A DNA stretch of 7,784 bases, taken from NCBI GenBank assembly GCA_030635565.1, contig DAOVYP010000091.1, positions 1 to 7,784 of the forward strand, given 5' to 3'. Positions 1 to 7,228 of the stretch are shown piece by piece (position 1 is the stretch's first letter; every line of letters begins with the position of its first letter). The notes under the pieces are model-generated. The model worked only from the letters and a program-made list of their open reading frames with translations. It did no database searches and was not told the DNA's origin. The position numbers were made by a program, and so were the translations under genes. This DNA comes from Spirochaeta sp. Lineage in GTDB: Bacteria; Spirochaetota; Spirochaetia; DSM-2461.

Positions 1-608
1 AGAACCCCGACTCCGAGAACTGCCCCAACAAGTAAGGGAAGCATCAGGAAGTTTATTTTAACGCCGTCACTAAATGAAACAGCCAGGAGAATCGGTATGT
101 AAACAAAGGCAGTACCGAGGTCAGGCTGAATGAGAATCAGCAACACGGGGATCAGGGATAATACTACACCCCCGATCCATACCCGCAATGCATCCTGCCC
201 CCTGATCCGCTCGTCAAACCACCAGGCCAGAATAATAATGAGAGAAAGCTTCCCGAACTCGGACGGTTGAACGCGGACCCTGCCGACTCCGAGCCATGCT
301 CTTGCCCCTTTGGCATAGCTTCCAACGAGAAGAACAAGTACAAGGAGTAATAAGGTTCCGAGATAAACGGGGATGGCCCACTGCTTCCAAAGTCTGTAAT
401 CAACAAGTGCGAATACGGTCATAAGAACCAGACCGCTGGCGGACCATATAATCTGTTTAGTCCACTCATCGGAGACCTGGAATCCGTCGGATGTGACACC
501 ACTGGAAAAAATGAAGGCTATGCCAAGGGCCATTAAACCCAGTACGCAAAGGATGAGAACGATATCCAGCCTGAGGAAAGTAGTCGGTGTACGTTGTTCC
601 TGATTCAC
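1..608 (-). CDS. rodA: RodA, SEDS-family peptidoglycan glycosyltransferase (N-terminal part, gene cut by window edge)
   Basis: This is the first 202 residues of RodA, the multipass membrane enzyme that polymerises lipid II into glycan strands for sidewall growth, working with PBP2. Hydrophobic segments lie near residues 13-35, 53-70, 78-97, 117-130, 143-160 and 165-178. SEDS signatures are clear: GARAWLGVG (101-109), QPSEFGKL (114-121) and QPDLGTA (161-167). The catalytic aspartate known in the family lies further on, outside the window. The start chosen is GTG at 608, which overlaps the PBP2 stop in a GTGA and has a GAGGTGG Shine-Dalgarno at 613-619, 4 bases upstream. This gives a 10-residue polar N-terminus before the first membrane helix, normal for RodA. 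FtsW is the main alternative, but pairing with PBP2 and the mre genes favours RodA. The overlap suggests translational coupling to PBP2. Confidence 0.95.
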   Translation of the reverse strand, partial: MNQEQRTPTTFLRLDIVLILCVLGLMALGIAFIFSSGVTSDGFQVSDEWTKQIIWSASGLVLMTVFALVDYRLWKQWAIPVYLGTLLLLVLVLLVGSYAKGARAWLGVGRVRVQPSEFGKLSLIIILAWWFDERIRGQDALRVWIGGVVLSLIPVLLILIQPDLGTAFVYIPILLAVSFSDGVKINFLMLPLLVGAVLGVGV

Positions 609-2515
609 TCTACCACCTCGGGAGGAACATAAGGCATACCCGGCGGCGGCAGTTCGATGTTATCCCAACTCCACCAGACACGCCGTTTCCGCCATTCTTC
701 AATCACTTCTTCGTATGTACGGTGACCGAAAATCCCCTCGAAAACAATATCAGTGGCCTTGGGTGCCCACCAATCATAGGAATCGGAAGCCTCGGCCATC
801 GCGATAACAATAACTCTTTCATCGGGATCTGTGGTCTCATACGGTCCGTATGCAACGAACCAATCATGCCACCTACCTTCTAATCCGACCTCCCCGGTAC
901 CTGTTTTACCCACAATATCTACAGAGTCGGTGTAGATGGCCCAGATACCCGTACCCTCGGTAATGACGCCCCTCATTGCGGCCTGAAGAAAGTCATAATC
1001 CTCGGGTTCAAGAAGATCAATAGTTCGAAGCAGCTCCGGTTCCGTTTGCTCTATGACAACTTCGGAACCGGTACGCCTGACTTCCTTGAGAAGCCTGGGG
1101 CGGTATATAACCCCTTCGTTCGCTATGGCTGCGAGAACATTGGCCATCTGCAGGGGTGTGACGGTAAGGAAACCCTGGCCGATAGAAGCATTCAGGGTAT
1201 CACCCCCGGTCCAGGGTGTATGATAGAGTTCTTCCTTCCAACTTTTACCGGGAACGTTTCCGCTCACTTCTCCATCAAGCTCAATGCCCGTCGGTGATCC
1301 GAGGCCGAAAGCTCTGGCATATTTGGAGATAACGTCGATACCGAGATGTTCCACTCCGACAGTTCCGAAGTAGATATTGCAGGACTGTTCCAGGGCTTCT
1401 TTAAGGTTCACAGGTCCATGACCGCTCTTTTTCCAGCAAAAAAATTCCCGATTACCCAGTGTCATCACTCCATGACAATCGACGGTCAAGTCCGGATCAA
1501 ATGCATCTTCTCCTAATATAGCAGCAGTCATGATGAGTTTAAAAGTTGATGCAGGAGCGTAACCTGATTGGATGGATCTGTTGAGAAAAGGGAAATCGGT
1601 ATTCAAGCTCAGATTCCTGAAATTAACTGCGCCGGTTTCTGCAAATTTATTCGGATCGAAGGACGGATAGGAAACCAGTGCAAGGATTTCACCAGTTGCC
1701 GGCTTGAGAACTACCAGGGAGCCTTTCCTGGGCCCGAGAGCCTTTTCAGCCAGTTCCTGAATGTGACGATCAATGGTCAGAACAATGTCCAGACCGTTCT
1801 CAGGAGGTACGACATCATCGCTGTCACCCAGATTTCGACCTTTGACATCGACCGTTCGATATAGTCGACCGTCATTTCCCCTCAATATTGTGTCGTAAGC
1901 TTTTTCGACGCCTGTTTTACCCAGGTTGGCAGTATTGGCATAACCCTGATTGTAGAGGATCTGTAATTCCTCGACGGTAATATCGCCGACATAACCGAGT
2001 ATATGAGAGATGGAACCAACATCATTGTACCAGCGATATGGTTTACTCGACCAACCTATACCGGGAAACTTCTCGCTGGATTCCGCCAGCATGATGATTG
2101 TATCGTATGACACCCCTTCTTTAATTTCCACGGGATTCCACGATCCGATCCAGTTCTCAGGGATTCTGGTGAGAATCTTATCAGGCTGAAGACCAAGCAC
2201 AGGAGCGAGATTTCGGACGAGTACTTCAGGAGTAGAAGGTTGTATTTCAGCAGGAATGAGATAAACCGCAAAAGAATCAATGTTCATTGCCAGAGGCTCG
2301 TCTACATTACGGTCCCAGATGAGACCCCTCTGTGCGAGCAGAGGCTCAGACCGGCTCGAAACGGCCTTTGCCCTGCCTTCCCATATGAGATTCTCCACAA
2401 TCTGCAGGTTGAATAGATGAATTGTGAATCCGAAGAATGTAGAGAGGATCAAGAAACCTAATACAACCAGTCTGAGCCTCAAGCCGCCTTTACTCGGATC
2501 GTCCTGTCGGCTCAA
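605..2515 (-). CDS. mrdA: Penicillin-binding protein 2 (class B transpeptidase of the elongasome)
   Basis: Monofunctional DD-transpeptidase that cross-links new glycan strands in the lateral wall as the partner of RodA. It is 636 residues, close to E. coli PBP2 (633). One membrane anchor lies at about 12-33, the dimerisation/pedestal domain begins near RGLIWDRN (63-70), and the transpeptidase domain carries STFK (nucleophile Ser323), SCN (378-380) and KTG (537-539). The start is inferred to be TTG at 2515: it overlaps the mreD stop and has GGAGG at 2522-2526, 6 bases upstream. The open frame extends 32 codons further into mreD, but that N-terminal extension would be cysteine- and glycine-rich and has no family precedent I know of. 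Two cysteines (347 and 360) precede the SCN motif, a pattern seen in several PBP2s. The C-terminus ends in a short tryptophan- and proline-rich tail (about 612-636). Periplasmic, anchored in the inner membrane. Confidence 0.96.
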   Translation of the reverse strand: MSRQDDPSKGGLRLRLVVLGFLILSTFFGFTIHLFNLQIVENLIWEGRAKAVSSRSEPLLAQRGLIWDRNVDEPLAMNIDSFAVYLIPAEIQPSTPEVLVRNLAPVLGLQPDKILTRIPENWIGSWNPVEIKEGVSYDTIIMLAESSEKFPGIGWSSKPYRWYNDVGSISHILGYVGDITVEELQILYNQGYANTANLGKTGVEKAYDTILRGNDGRLYRTVDVKGRNLGDSDDVVPPENGLDIVLTIDRHIQELAEKALGPRKGSLVVLKPATGEILALVSYPSFDPNKFAETGAVNFRNLSLNTDFPFLNRSIQSGYAPASTFKLIMTAAILGEDAFDPDLTVDCHGVMTLGNREFFCWKKSGHGPVNLKEALEQSCNIYFGTVGVEHLGIDVISKYARAFGLGSPTGIELDGEVSGNVPGKSWKEELYHTPWTGGDTLNASIGQGFLTVTPLQMANVLAAIANEGVIYRPRLLKEVRRTGSEVVIEQTEPELLRTIDLLEPEDYDFLQAAMRGVITEGTGIWAIYTDSVDIVGKTGTGEVGLEGRWHDWFVAYGPYETTDPDERVIVIAMAEASDSYDWWAPKATDIVFEGIFGHRTYEEVIEEWRKRRVWWSWDNIELPPPGMPYVPPEVVE

Positions 2516-3021
2516 TGAAATCCTCCCCTTCGGCCTTCCGACAATCTGGCCGCAAGAGAGACCAGAAGGAAAACCAGGGGTGCAAAAAACATGTTGGCCA
2601 GAAGTTCCCATACAGTGTTCAGAGAGAAATAGCGAATGGCGCCTGAATTCAAACCGAATATAAGTGACAGTAGAAAAGAACCACCGTACTTGATGGCCGT
2701 CACTCCAACAGCTGCAGCTACCGGAAATATGACTTGTCCCGGGGAAATATTGTCCTTCATCCTGCCGAAAAGATACCCGGCCAGGGTAAATAGAAAAGCA
2801 TGGAATCCCAGTGGTGCAAGGCTCATAGCATCAAAACCGAGTCCGATAAGGAAGCCTGATATTTCACCAGGAAGTGATCCATAGCGCCATGCAGAGGCAA
2901 CCAGTATCATCAAGGCTATATCCGGAACGATGTTCAGTGGTGTAATCCTGGCGAACAGAGTTGACTGAAGAATCCCGATTACGATACCTGCGGTACTCGT
3001 GATTACAATTTGAAAAATCAT
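2512..3021 (-). CDS. mreD: Rod shape-determining protein MreD
   Basis: Small integral membrane protein of the elongasome, 169 residues, the usual size for MreD. Hydrophobic segments cover roughly residues 3-22, 31-46, 55-72, 73-87, 97-122 and 140-158, with little outside the membrane. The stretch around PDIALMILVASAWRYG (33-48) followed by GFLIGLGFDAMSLAPLG (56-72) is the typical MreD pattern, with the conserved glycine/aspartate region in the middle. The start could be ATG at 3021, which shares one base with the mreC stop (TGATG), or GTG at 3024 in a GTGA overlap, adding one residue. I chose the ATG. No strong Shine-Dalgarno is visible, so translation is probably coupled to mreC. MreD is poorly conserved in sequence, and position between mreC and PBP2 carries part of the identification. 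Confidence 0.93.
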   Translation of the reverse strand: MIFQIVITSTAGIVIGILQSTLFARITPLNIVPDIALMILVASAWRYGSLPGEISGFLIGLGFDAMSLAPLGFHAFLFTLAGYLFGRMKDNISPGQVIFPVAAAVGVTAIKYGGSFLLSLIFGLNSGAIRYFSLNTVWELLANMFFAPLVFLLVSLAARLSEGRRGGFH

Positions 3022-3857
3022 CACAATATCCCGAGGATGAAGACATATTCAACTTTAGTAACGTCAATGATGGGGACCAGAACCAGTTCAAGGGAAGTTG
3101 AGTACTCACGGGAACGGACTTCCTTGACGCGTCCGATGACGATACCGGGAGGATACAGTGACTTCATGCCCGAAGTGACAATAAGGTCGTTCACTCCGAT
3201 GGATGTACCGGCTGACTTACGAACATATCGCATCATCAACTCACCGTTTTCATTACCACGCCCCTCAACAAGACCTTCAAATCTGTTCCGTTGAAGTCGA
3301 GCGGCGACAAAATTGTCAGGATCAATAATGGGGCGGATCTGAGCCGAATATTTTCCAACTGTCACAACTTTTCCGAGCAGACCGGAAAAACCGTCCTGAA
3401 AAGCAGTAACAACAACACCGACCCGGATCCCTTCGTCAGTACCTTTGTCAATCGTGAGAGAAGCAAACAGATTTGATGGGTCACGGGCGATAATTCTGGC
3501 TGGGATGTGTTCGAATTCTATACTTGCCGAATATCCGAGCTGCCGCTTGAGTTCATCATTCTCCCGCCTCAACTCGACAACGTTACGTTCCAGCCCTTGA
3601 TAATCACTGAGTTTTTCAAGAGCCGATTCGTACTGAAGACGCATTTCCCTGAGCCGTTTAAGGGATCCGAATCCGTCTTTAATTCTTTCCATTGCGGATC
3701 CGGTAACACGCTGAACGCCCAATACGAAACTGCTGCCCCAATTACGATCATATCGCTCACGAAAAACACCGGTAAAGATCATGAAAAGAATTGAAATTAC
3801 CAGAAGGACAGCCAATACCGCCTCGGGGCGGACGCCGCCATCGCCGCGCTCCCGCAT
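3021..3857 (-). CDS. mreC: Rod shape-determining protein MreC
   Basis: Bitopic protein linking cytoplasmic MreB to the periplasmic wall synthases; in characterised bacteria it activates PBP2. It is 278 residues with a short positively charged N-terminus, one transmembrane helix (about 13-30), a coiled coil rich in Leu, Glu and Arg (about 66-108) and the two beta-barrel MreC core domain (about 115-278). Family landmarks are ARIIARDPSN (120-129), DKGTDEGI (137-144) and VTSGMKSLYPPGIVIGRV (227-244). The stop overlaps the mreD start. The ATG at 3857 lies 7 bases after the mreB stop and has only a weak GAGA upstream, so coupling to mreB translation is likely. There is none of the long C-terminal extension seen in some MreCs. 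Confidence 0.95.
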   Translation of the reverse strand: MRERGDGGVRPEAVLAVLLVISILFMIFTGVFRERYDRNWGSSFVLGVQRVTGSAMERIKDGFGSLKRLREMRLQYESALEKLSDYQGLERNVVELRRENDELKRQLGYSASIEFEHIPARIIARDPSNLFASLTIDKGTDEGIRVGVVVTAFQDGFSGLLGKVVTVGKYSAQIRPIIDPDNFVAARLQRNRFEGLVEGRGNENGELMMRYVRKSAGTSIGVNDLIVTSGMKSLYPPGIVIGRVKEVRSREYSTSLELVLVPIIDVTKVEYVFILGIL

Positions 3858-3864
3858 CGTATCT

Positions 3865-4911
3865 CTAACCGCTCAGTGCGTCGTATAAAGCCCGGTTGTA
3901 GTTATTTCCCCTGGTAAAGTCGTAATATTTACCGGCTCCGATAGCGACGCACAGCAGGGGATTCTCAGCGAGAATAACAGGTACACCTGTTTCCTTGGAA
4001 AGAAGCCTGGGCAGGCCTTTGAGCATCGAACCACCACCGGTCATGACAATCCCTCTCTCTACGATATCCGCAGCAAGTTCAGGAGGTGTCTGCCCAAGTG
4101 TTCTTTTCACTTCTTCGACTACGGCGTTGATGGGTTCCTGCAGGGCTTCTCTGACTTCGACGGAATCGATTTCAAGTCGTCTCGGGAGTCCGGTTATCGC
4201 ATCAGTCCCCTTGATCTCCATCTTTTCGATGGTTTTTTCCGGAGACGCATTGCCGATTTTCATTTTCAGCTGTTCGGATGTCTGCTCACCAATTATGAGA
4301 TTATGTACGGTCCTGACGTGCTTGATTATCGCAAGGTCGAAAGCATATCCGCCGAGACGGATCGCATTGGTTACGACCATACCGCCTAATGAGATAACCG
4401 ATATTTCCGTAGTGCCGCCACCGATATCGACTACCATATGGCCGGCTGGTTCAAAAATTGGAATTTCAGCCCCTATAGCGGCTGCCAGAGATTCTTCAAT
4501 TATTTTGACCTCTCGCGCCCCGGCTTTATATGCAGCTTCTTCCACTGCACGGCGCTCAACCTCAGTGATGCATGAGGGAACACCCATCACCATTCTGGGC
4601 TTGATGATCCATCTTTTACTCAGAACCTTGCCGATAAAGTAACGTATCATTTTTTCGGTGGTTTCAAGATCGGCGATAACACCGTCGCGCAAGGGTCGGA
4701 TGGCAATAATGTCACCAGGAGTCTTCCAGAGCATACGTTTGGCGTCCTGACCGACAGCGACGACTTTCTTAGTGCCGCGTTCAACCGCGACAACAGAGGG
4801 TTCACTGCTGACGACTCCACGGCCTCTGATATAAATAAGTGTATTACAGGTCCCGAGGTCGATTCCAATATCCGCCGTCAGGCCACCGAAGAGTTTCTTT
4901 CGGCCGCTCAT
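3865..4911 (-). CDS. mreB: Rod shape-determining protein MreB (bacterial actin)
   Basis: Actin-fold ATPase of 348 residues that forms membrane-bound filaments and guides sidewall synthesis. The five-part actin nucleotide site is recognisable: phosphate-1 loop [12 protein letters not shown] (14-25), phosphate-2 loop DIGGGTTEI (162-170), the [10 protein letters not shown] stretch (139-148) and the adenosine motif [14 protein letters not shown] (287-300). The ATG has a strong GGAGG Shine-Dalgarno (4916-4920) 4 bases upstream. Several positions differ from the MreBs I know: Cys22 where Ala is usual (GTANT), Tyr189 where the usual motif is GGD, Ser141 for Pro (EEP), and CVAIGAG (321-327) where CVARGTG is usual. 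All large motifs are intact, so I read it as a functional MreB. It heads the mreBCD-PBP2-rodA cluster and follows the TPR gene by 20 bases. Confidence 0.97.
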   Translation of the reverse strand: MSGRKKLFGGLTADIGIDLGTCNTLIYIRGRGVVSSEPSVVAVERGTKKVVAVGQDAKRMLWKTPGDIIAIRPLRDGVIADLETTEKMIRYFIGKVLSKRWIIKPRMVMGVPSCITEVERRAVEEAAYKAGAREVKIIEESLAAAIGAEIPIFEPAGHMVVDIGGGTTEISVISLGGMVVTNAIRLGGYAFDLAIIKHVRTVHNLIIGEQTSEQLKMKIGNASPEKTIEKMEIKGTDAITGLPRRLEIDSVEVREALQEPINAVVEEVKRTLGQTPPELAADIVERGIVMTGGGSMLKGLPRLLSKETGVPVILAENPLLCVAIGAGKYYDFTRGNNYNRALYDALSG

Positions 4912-4931
4912 GTTGCCTCCATCAATTCCAG

Positions 4932-5879
4932 TTAATCATATAAACGATGAAGAGCCCCGATATGCCTTGGATTGATTCTCGTAACGGCAAGCCAAGCACT
5001 TCTGGCCTCGCGATCCATACCCAGCTCATGATAAGTTTCACCGAGAAGAAACTGGTAATCCTGATTGCCGGTTTCCATGCTCACGAGACTTTCAAGAACC
5101 CCTCTCGCCATCGTGTAATTGCCAACATCATAGTAGAGTTGACCCAGTTGTGATAGTCCTCTTTTTTTCAGACTTTCGTCTTTCGTGCCGTTGATGGACA
5201 GCCTGTAATATTCTGCTGCATCATCATATAGCCCCAATTTGAAAGCTTCTTCGCCAAGGGTGATGAGAAGACGATCGGTGGGATGTGTTTCAGCTGCCAG
5301 TTCATACCAGTGGAGAGCATTTTCAATATCCCCAAGTTGAGAATAGGCTCGGCCAATGAATTCATAGCTGTCTTCCGATTGATAACCAGCATCGAGAGAG
5401 GCCTGGAGATAATAGATGGCCTGGTCCGCCCAGTATGTTCCTTTCAGCAGATAGGCCTTGCCCAGCACATAGTCCACCCTTTCAGGATGCGGAGTGCCGC
5501 CTCTGGCCTTGAGCAGGCGTAAATGTCTGACGGCGGCATCCAAATCAACATTTCTTTCTTCAGCTGACAATCTTGATATGGCCAGGAAAAATCGTGAATA
5601 TCCGGCAAAAAGCAGAGCATCCCGATCCATGGGATCCCCGGCCAGTCTGTCTTCCGCAATTGCGACGACTTCGGCGTATCTGCCTTCATCCCACAAGTCG
5701 GAAATGGAAATAACATTTCGTACGTTCTCCGTCCGTTCCCTGAAAAGACCGGCACTTCGATCAACAGCTACATATACAACAGCTGAGATAACTATTATTA
5801 AAATCATTAAGTACATGGAGATGCGCAGGGACTTTTTTCGAGAGGCGTGTGTGGCGTGTCTGAATCCGGATTTTGCCAT
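4932..5879 (-). CDS. Membrane-anchored TPR-repeat protein upstream of mreB
   Basis: I recognise the architecture but not a named family. It is 315 residues: a basic N-terminus (K3, R7, R14, K15, K16, R19), one transmembrane helix (about 20-39), then an all-helical region to the end made of tetratricopeptide repeats. Repeat-like units are seen near 59-82, 135-165, 170-199 ([20 protein letters not shown] inside it), 204-231, 238-268 and 273-305. The basic N-terminus predicts an N-in orientation with the repeats in the periplasm. TPRs usually act as protein-binding scaffolds, and its place between rnpB and mreB suggests, by inference only, an accessory role in envelope growth. The ATG at 5879 has no Shine-Dalgarno: the 14 bases before it are all A/T and before them is rnpB. 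Met22 and Met25 are alternatives but would cut into or remove the basic N-terminus, and they also lack a ribosome site. Confidence 0.9.
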   Translation of the reverse strand: MAKSGFRHATHASRKKSLRISMYLMILIIVISAVVYVAVDRSAGLFRERTENVRNVISISDLWDEGRYAEVVAIAEDRLAGDPMDRDALLFAGYSRFFLAISRLSAEERNVDLDAAVRHLRLLKARGGTPHPERVDYVLGKAYLLKGTYWADQAIYYLQASLDAGYQSEDSYEFIGRAYSQLGDIENALHWYELAAETHPTDRLLITLGEEAFKLGLYDDAAEYYRLSINGTKDESLKKRGLSQLGQLYYDVGNYTMARGVLESLVSMETGNQDYQFLLGETYHELGMDREARSAWLAVTRINPRHIGALHRLYD

Positions 5880-5887
5880 AAATTAAT

Positions 5888-5913
5888 AAAAAAGGACGGG
5901 CCGGTAAGCCGGG
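5888..5913 (-). terminator. Possible weak terminator at the 3' end of rnpB
   Basis: On the minus strand the end of rnpB reads CCGG-CTTA-CCGG (5901-5912), then CCCGTCC, then six T residues (5888-5893). The local stem is only 4 bp and is separated from the T-run by 7 bases, so it is not a textbook intrinsic terminator. The T-run directly follows the 3' strand of the GC-rich 11-bp P1 helix (5894-5904), which could act as the terminating stem once P1 has formed. Read-through into the TPR-mre genes is likely, because I see no good promoter between here and mreB. Confidence 0.3.
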
Positions 5914-6227
5914 TTCTGTTTACGGCCGCCATCTATCTGGTCCCGCTGTTACCGGCGGAATCATAAGCGATCTACCCGTGGATATCGGGCAGGGCACCCA
6001 TCCACTGCTTGATCTTGCTCCTGATGAGGTTTACCTTGCGGCCGACGTTACCGACCGGCCCGGTGAGCTCTTACCTCGCCTTTTCACCCTTACCATTTTT
6101 CAATGGCGGTATCTTTTCTGCGGCACTGGCTGTCACTTCGTAATGAAGCGCCCGGGTGTTACCCGGCATCATCCCCTGCGGAGCCCGGACTTTCCTCTGG
6201 TTACCCAGCGGCGGCCCGGCCCATCCT
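5892..6227 (-). ncRNA. rnpB: RNase P RNA, bacterial class A
   Basis: Catalytic RNA of RNase P, which trims the 5' leaders of precursor tRNAs. The conserved 5' block GAGGAAAGTCCGGGCTCC (minus strand, near 6195-6178) and the 3' block ACAGAACCCGGCTTA (near 5919-5905) are both present. Helices pair by eye: P1 6216-6226 with 5894-5904 (11 bp, one G-U), P2 6210-6215 with 5925-5930 (6 bp), and P4 6184-6192 with 5906-5913, leaving the conserved bulged U. The middle holds GGTAAGGGTGAAAAGG and a GGTAAACC element (6028-6035) matching the L15 region that pairs with the tRNA CCA end. P3 is only a CTGG-GTAA-CCAG hairpin, much smaller than in E. coli. Ends are set from P1, so they are good to a few bases. 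Length is about 335 bases, normal for type A. It lies between the zinc-ribbon gene and the TPR gene, on the same strand as both. Confidence 0.97.
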
Positions 6228-6413
6228 AAAAGTCCTCGATTGAAACGTCTTTTGGCCCGTATGCCGCCTCGGCAGGATGCTCGTGATGTCACCTGTAGCT
6301 TTAGCTGCGCTCACTGTGCTCTTTCCGCCTTGCCTGTGAACCGAATTACTGTTTCAGGCGACGACTTTTACATATACCAATACAGCAATCTTATACGAAA
6401 CCTGATCGAAGTG
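6228..6413 (-). other. Non-coding leader between the zinc-ribbon gene and rnpB
   Basis: These 186 bases hold no credible gene. They contain an imperfect inverted repeat with GCCTG/CAGGC arms (6332-6359) and a small perfect hairpin TGCCG-AGG-CGGCA (6262-6274). Neither is followed by a T-run, so neither looks like a terminator for the upstream genes. AT-rich sequence (about 6365-6400) just after the zinc-ribbon stop gives the only promoter-like motif. The stretch is probably the 5' leader of an RNase P RNA precursor that is trimmed at P1. I do not recognise a known RNA family in it. Confidence 0.5.
6371..6399 (-). promoter_or_regulatory. Weak promoter candidate for rnpB (extended -10)
   Basis: Minus-strand TGGTATATG (6371-6379) is an extended -10 pattern, with TATATG matching TATAAT at 4 of 6 positions. 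A poor -35-like TTCGTA (6394-6399) lies 17 bases upstream of the hexamer. Transcription would start about 140 bases before the mature rnpB end, requiring 5' processing. No better sigma-70 match was seen immediately upstream of P1. AT-rich sequence gives such matches by chance, so this is tentative. Confidence 0.25.
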
Positions 6414-7208
6414 TCAGCCCAGGTCGACTTCACCACCAAGCAGGTCGGCAAGACCGCCGACGTCATTATCGTCAAATTCGTATGCCTCTGATATGGGTTC
6501 TCCCCCCTCTTCCCAGAAAAGGATGCGGCTGCAATAAGGACAAAACTGGATCTCCGTCCCTGCTCTTACATCATTGACAAATTGGGCGGGGAGCACCATA
6601 TGACAGCCGCTGCAGACATTGGATCTGACAGGGACGATACCGACACCGGATTTGTTGCGGATGATGCGTTGGAATTTGAAGAGGATATCATCATCCATAT
6701 CTGGTGTAATCTTCCCTTCTTTCTTTACCAGCTCCGCAAGGAGAGATTCTTTATCGCTGGTTTCGGCTTTTATCTTGTTATTTTCAGCCGTCAGCTCATC
6801 TTCCTGCATCTTGATCATCTGCTCTTCACGCTCGAGGGAAGAGTGCATCTCTTCAAGATCACGTTCCCGTTTCTGTATTTCCCGGCGGAAACGTTGTTCT
6901 TTCTCACCGGCATCACGGATTTCCTTGTCCAGTGCTTCATACTCGCGTTGAGTTGTAATGACATCCATTTTCTTTTCAGATTCTTCCCTCAAACGCTCGG
7001 CTTCGGTCATCTCGAAATTGAGATGACGAATCTCATCCTTTGTGGATTCGAATTCCCGGTTCTTGTCCACATATGATTTCTTGAGTCTGTTCAGAATCTC
7101 CTGCTTGGTTTCCAGTGCTTTCGGGATCTCAAGAATGTCACGCTCAATAGCGTATTTCTCAGAAAGAATCTCCTGCAACTGCTGCAGGATTTCGAATGTC
7201 TTTTCCAT
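6414..7208 (-). CDS. Coiled-coil C4-type zinc-ribbon protein (DUF164/CT398 family)
   Basis: This 264-residue protein has the family's two-part build. Residues 1 to about 165 form a long charged coiled-coil hairpin containing the signature TTQREYEALDKEI (85-97). After a linker comes a C-terminal zinc ribbon with CSGC (199-202) and CPYC (223-226), a CxxC-x20-CxxC spacing that should bind one zinc ion. It ends in an acidic, glycine-rich tail (about 241-264). The ATG at 7208 has AAGGA at 7217-7221, 8 bases upstream, and lies 20 bases after rpoD, so the two are probably cotranscribed. The family is widespread and mostly uncharacterised; the Chlamydia homologue CT398 has been reported to bind the sigma-54 factor. 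A nucleic-acid or sigma-factor binding role is a reasonable inference, not shown here. Some genomes label it a DksA-like or nucleic-acid-binding protein. Confidence 0.92.
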   Translation of the reverse strand: MEKTFEILQQLQEILSEKYAIERDILEIPKALETKQEILNRLKKSYVDKNREFESTKDEIRHLNFEMTEAERLREESEKKMDVITTQREYEALDKEIRDAGEKEQRFRREIQKRERDLEEMHSSLEREEQMIKMQEDELTAENNKIKAETSDKESLLAELVKKEGKITPDMDDDILFKFQRIIRNKSGVGIVPVRSNVCSGCHMVLPAQFVNDVRAGTEIQFCPYCSRILFWEEGGEPISEAYEFDDNDVGGLADLLGGEVDLG

Positions 7209-7228
7209 GCTATGTGTCCTTAACCTTT

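Noticed and set aside
2516..2611. Upstream in-frame extension of PBP2 to position 2611
   Set aside because: It lies entirely within mreD, begins without a good ribosome site, and the TTG at 2515 has GGAGG at ideal spacing and gives a normal PBP2 length.
3995..4642. 215-codon open frame on the plus strand opposite mreB
   Set aside because: It is antisense to a clear MreB, is rich in Ser, Ile and Pro as expected of a complement frame, and shows no family features or ribosome site.
5870..5904. TATTAA before the TPR ATG as a -10 promoter element
   Set aside because: It matches partly, but there is no -35-like sequence at 16-18 bases upstream (that position falls in GC-rich rnpB), and it is too close to the ATG for a normal leader.
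6262..6274. TGCCG-AGG-CGGCA hairpin as a terminator for the rpoD-zinc ribbon genes
   Set aside because: The stem is short and is not followed by a run of T on the minus strand.
6071..6292. 73-codon open frame on the minus strand overlapping rnpB
   Set aside because: It covers the conserved RNase P RNA core, so its sequence is explained by RNA structure, not by protein coding.
6156..6491. 111-codon open frame on the plus strand across rnpB and the zinc-ribbon 3' end
   Set aside because: It is antisense to an RNA gene and a protein gene, with no Shine-Dalgarno or recognisable domain.
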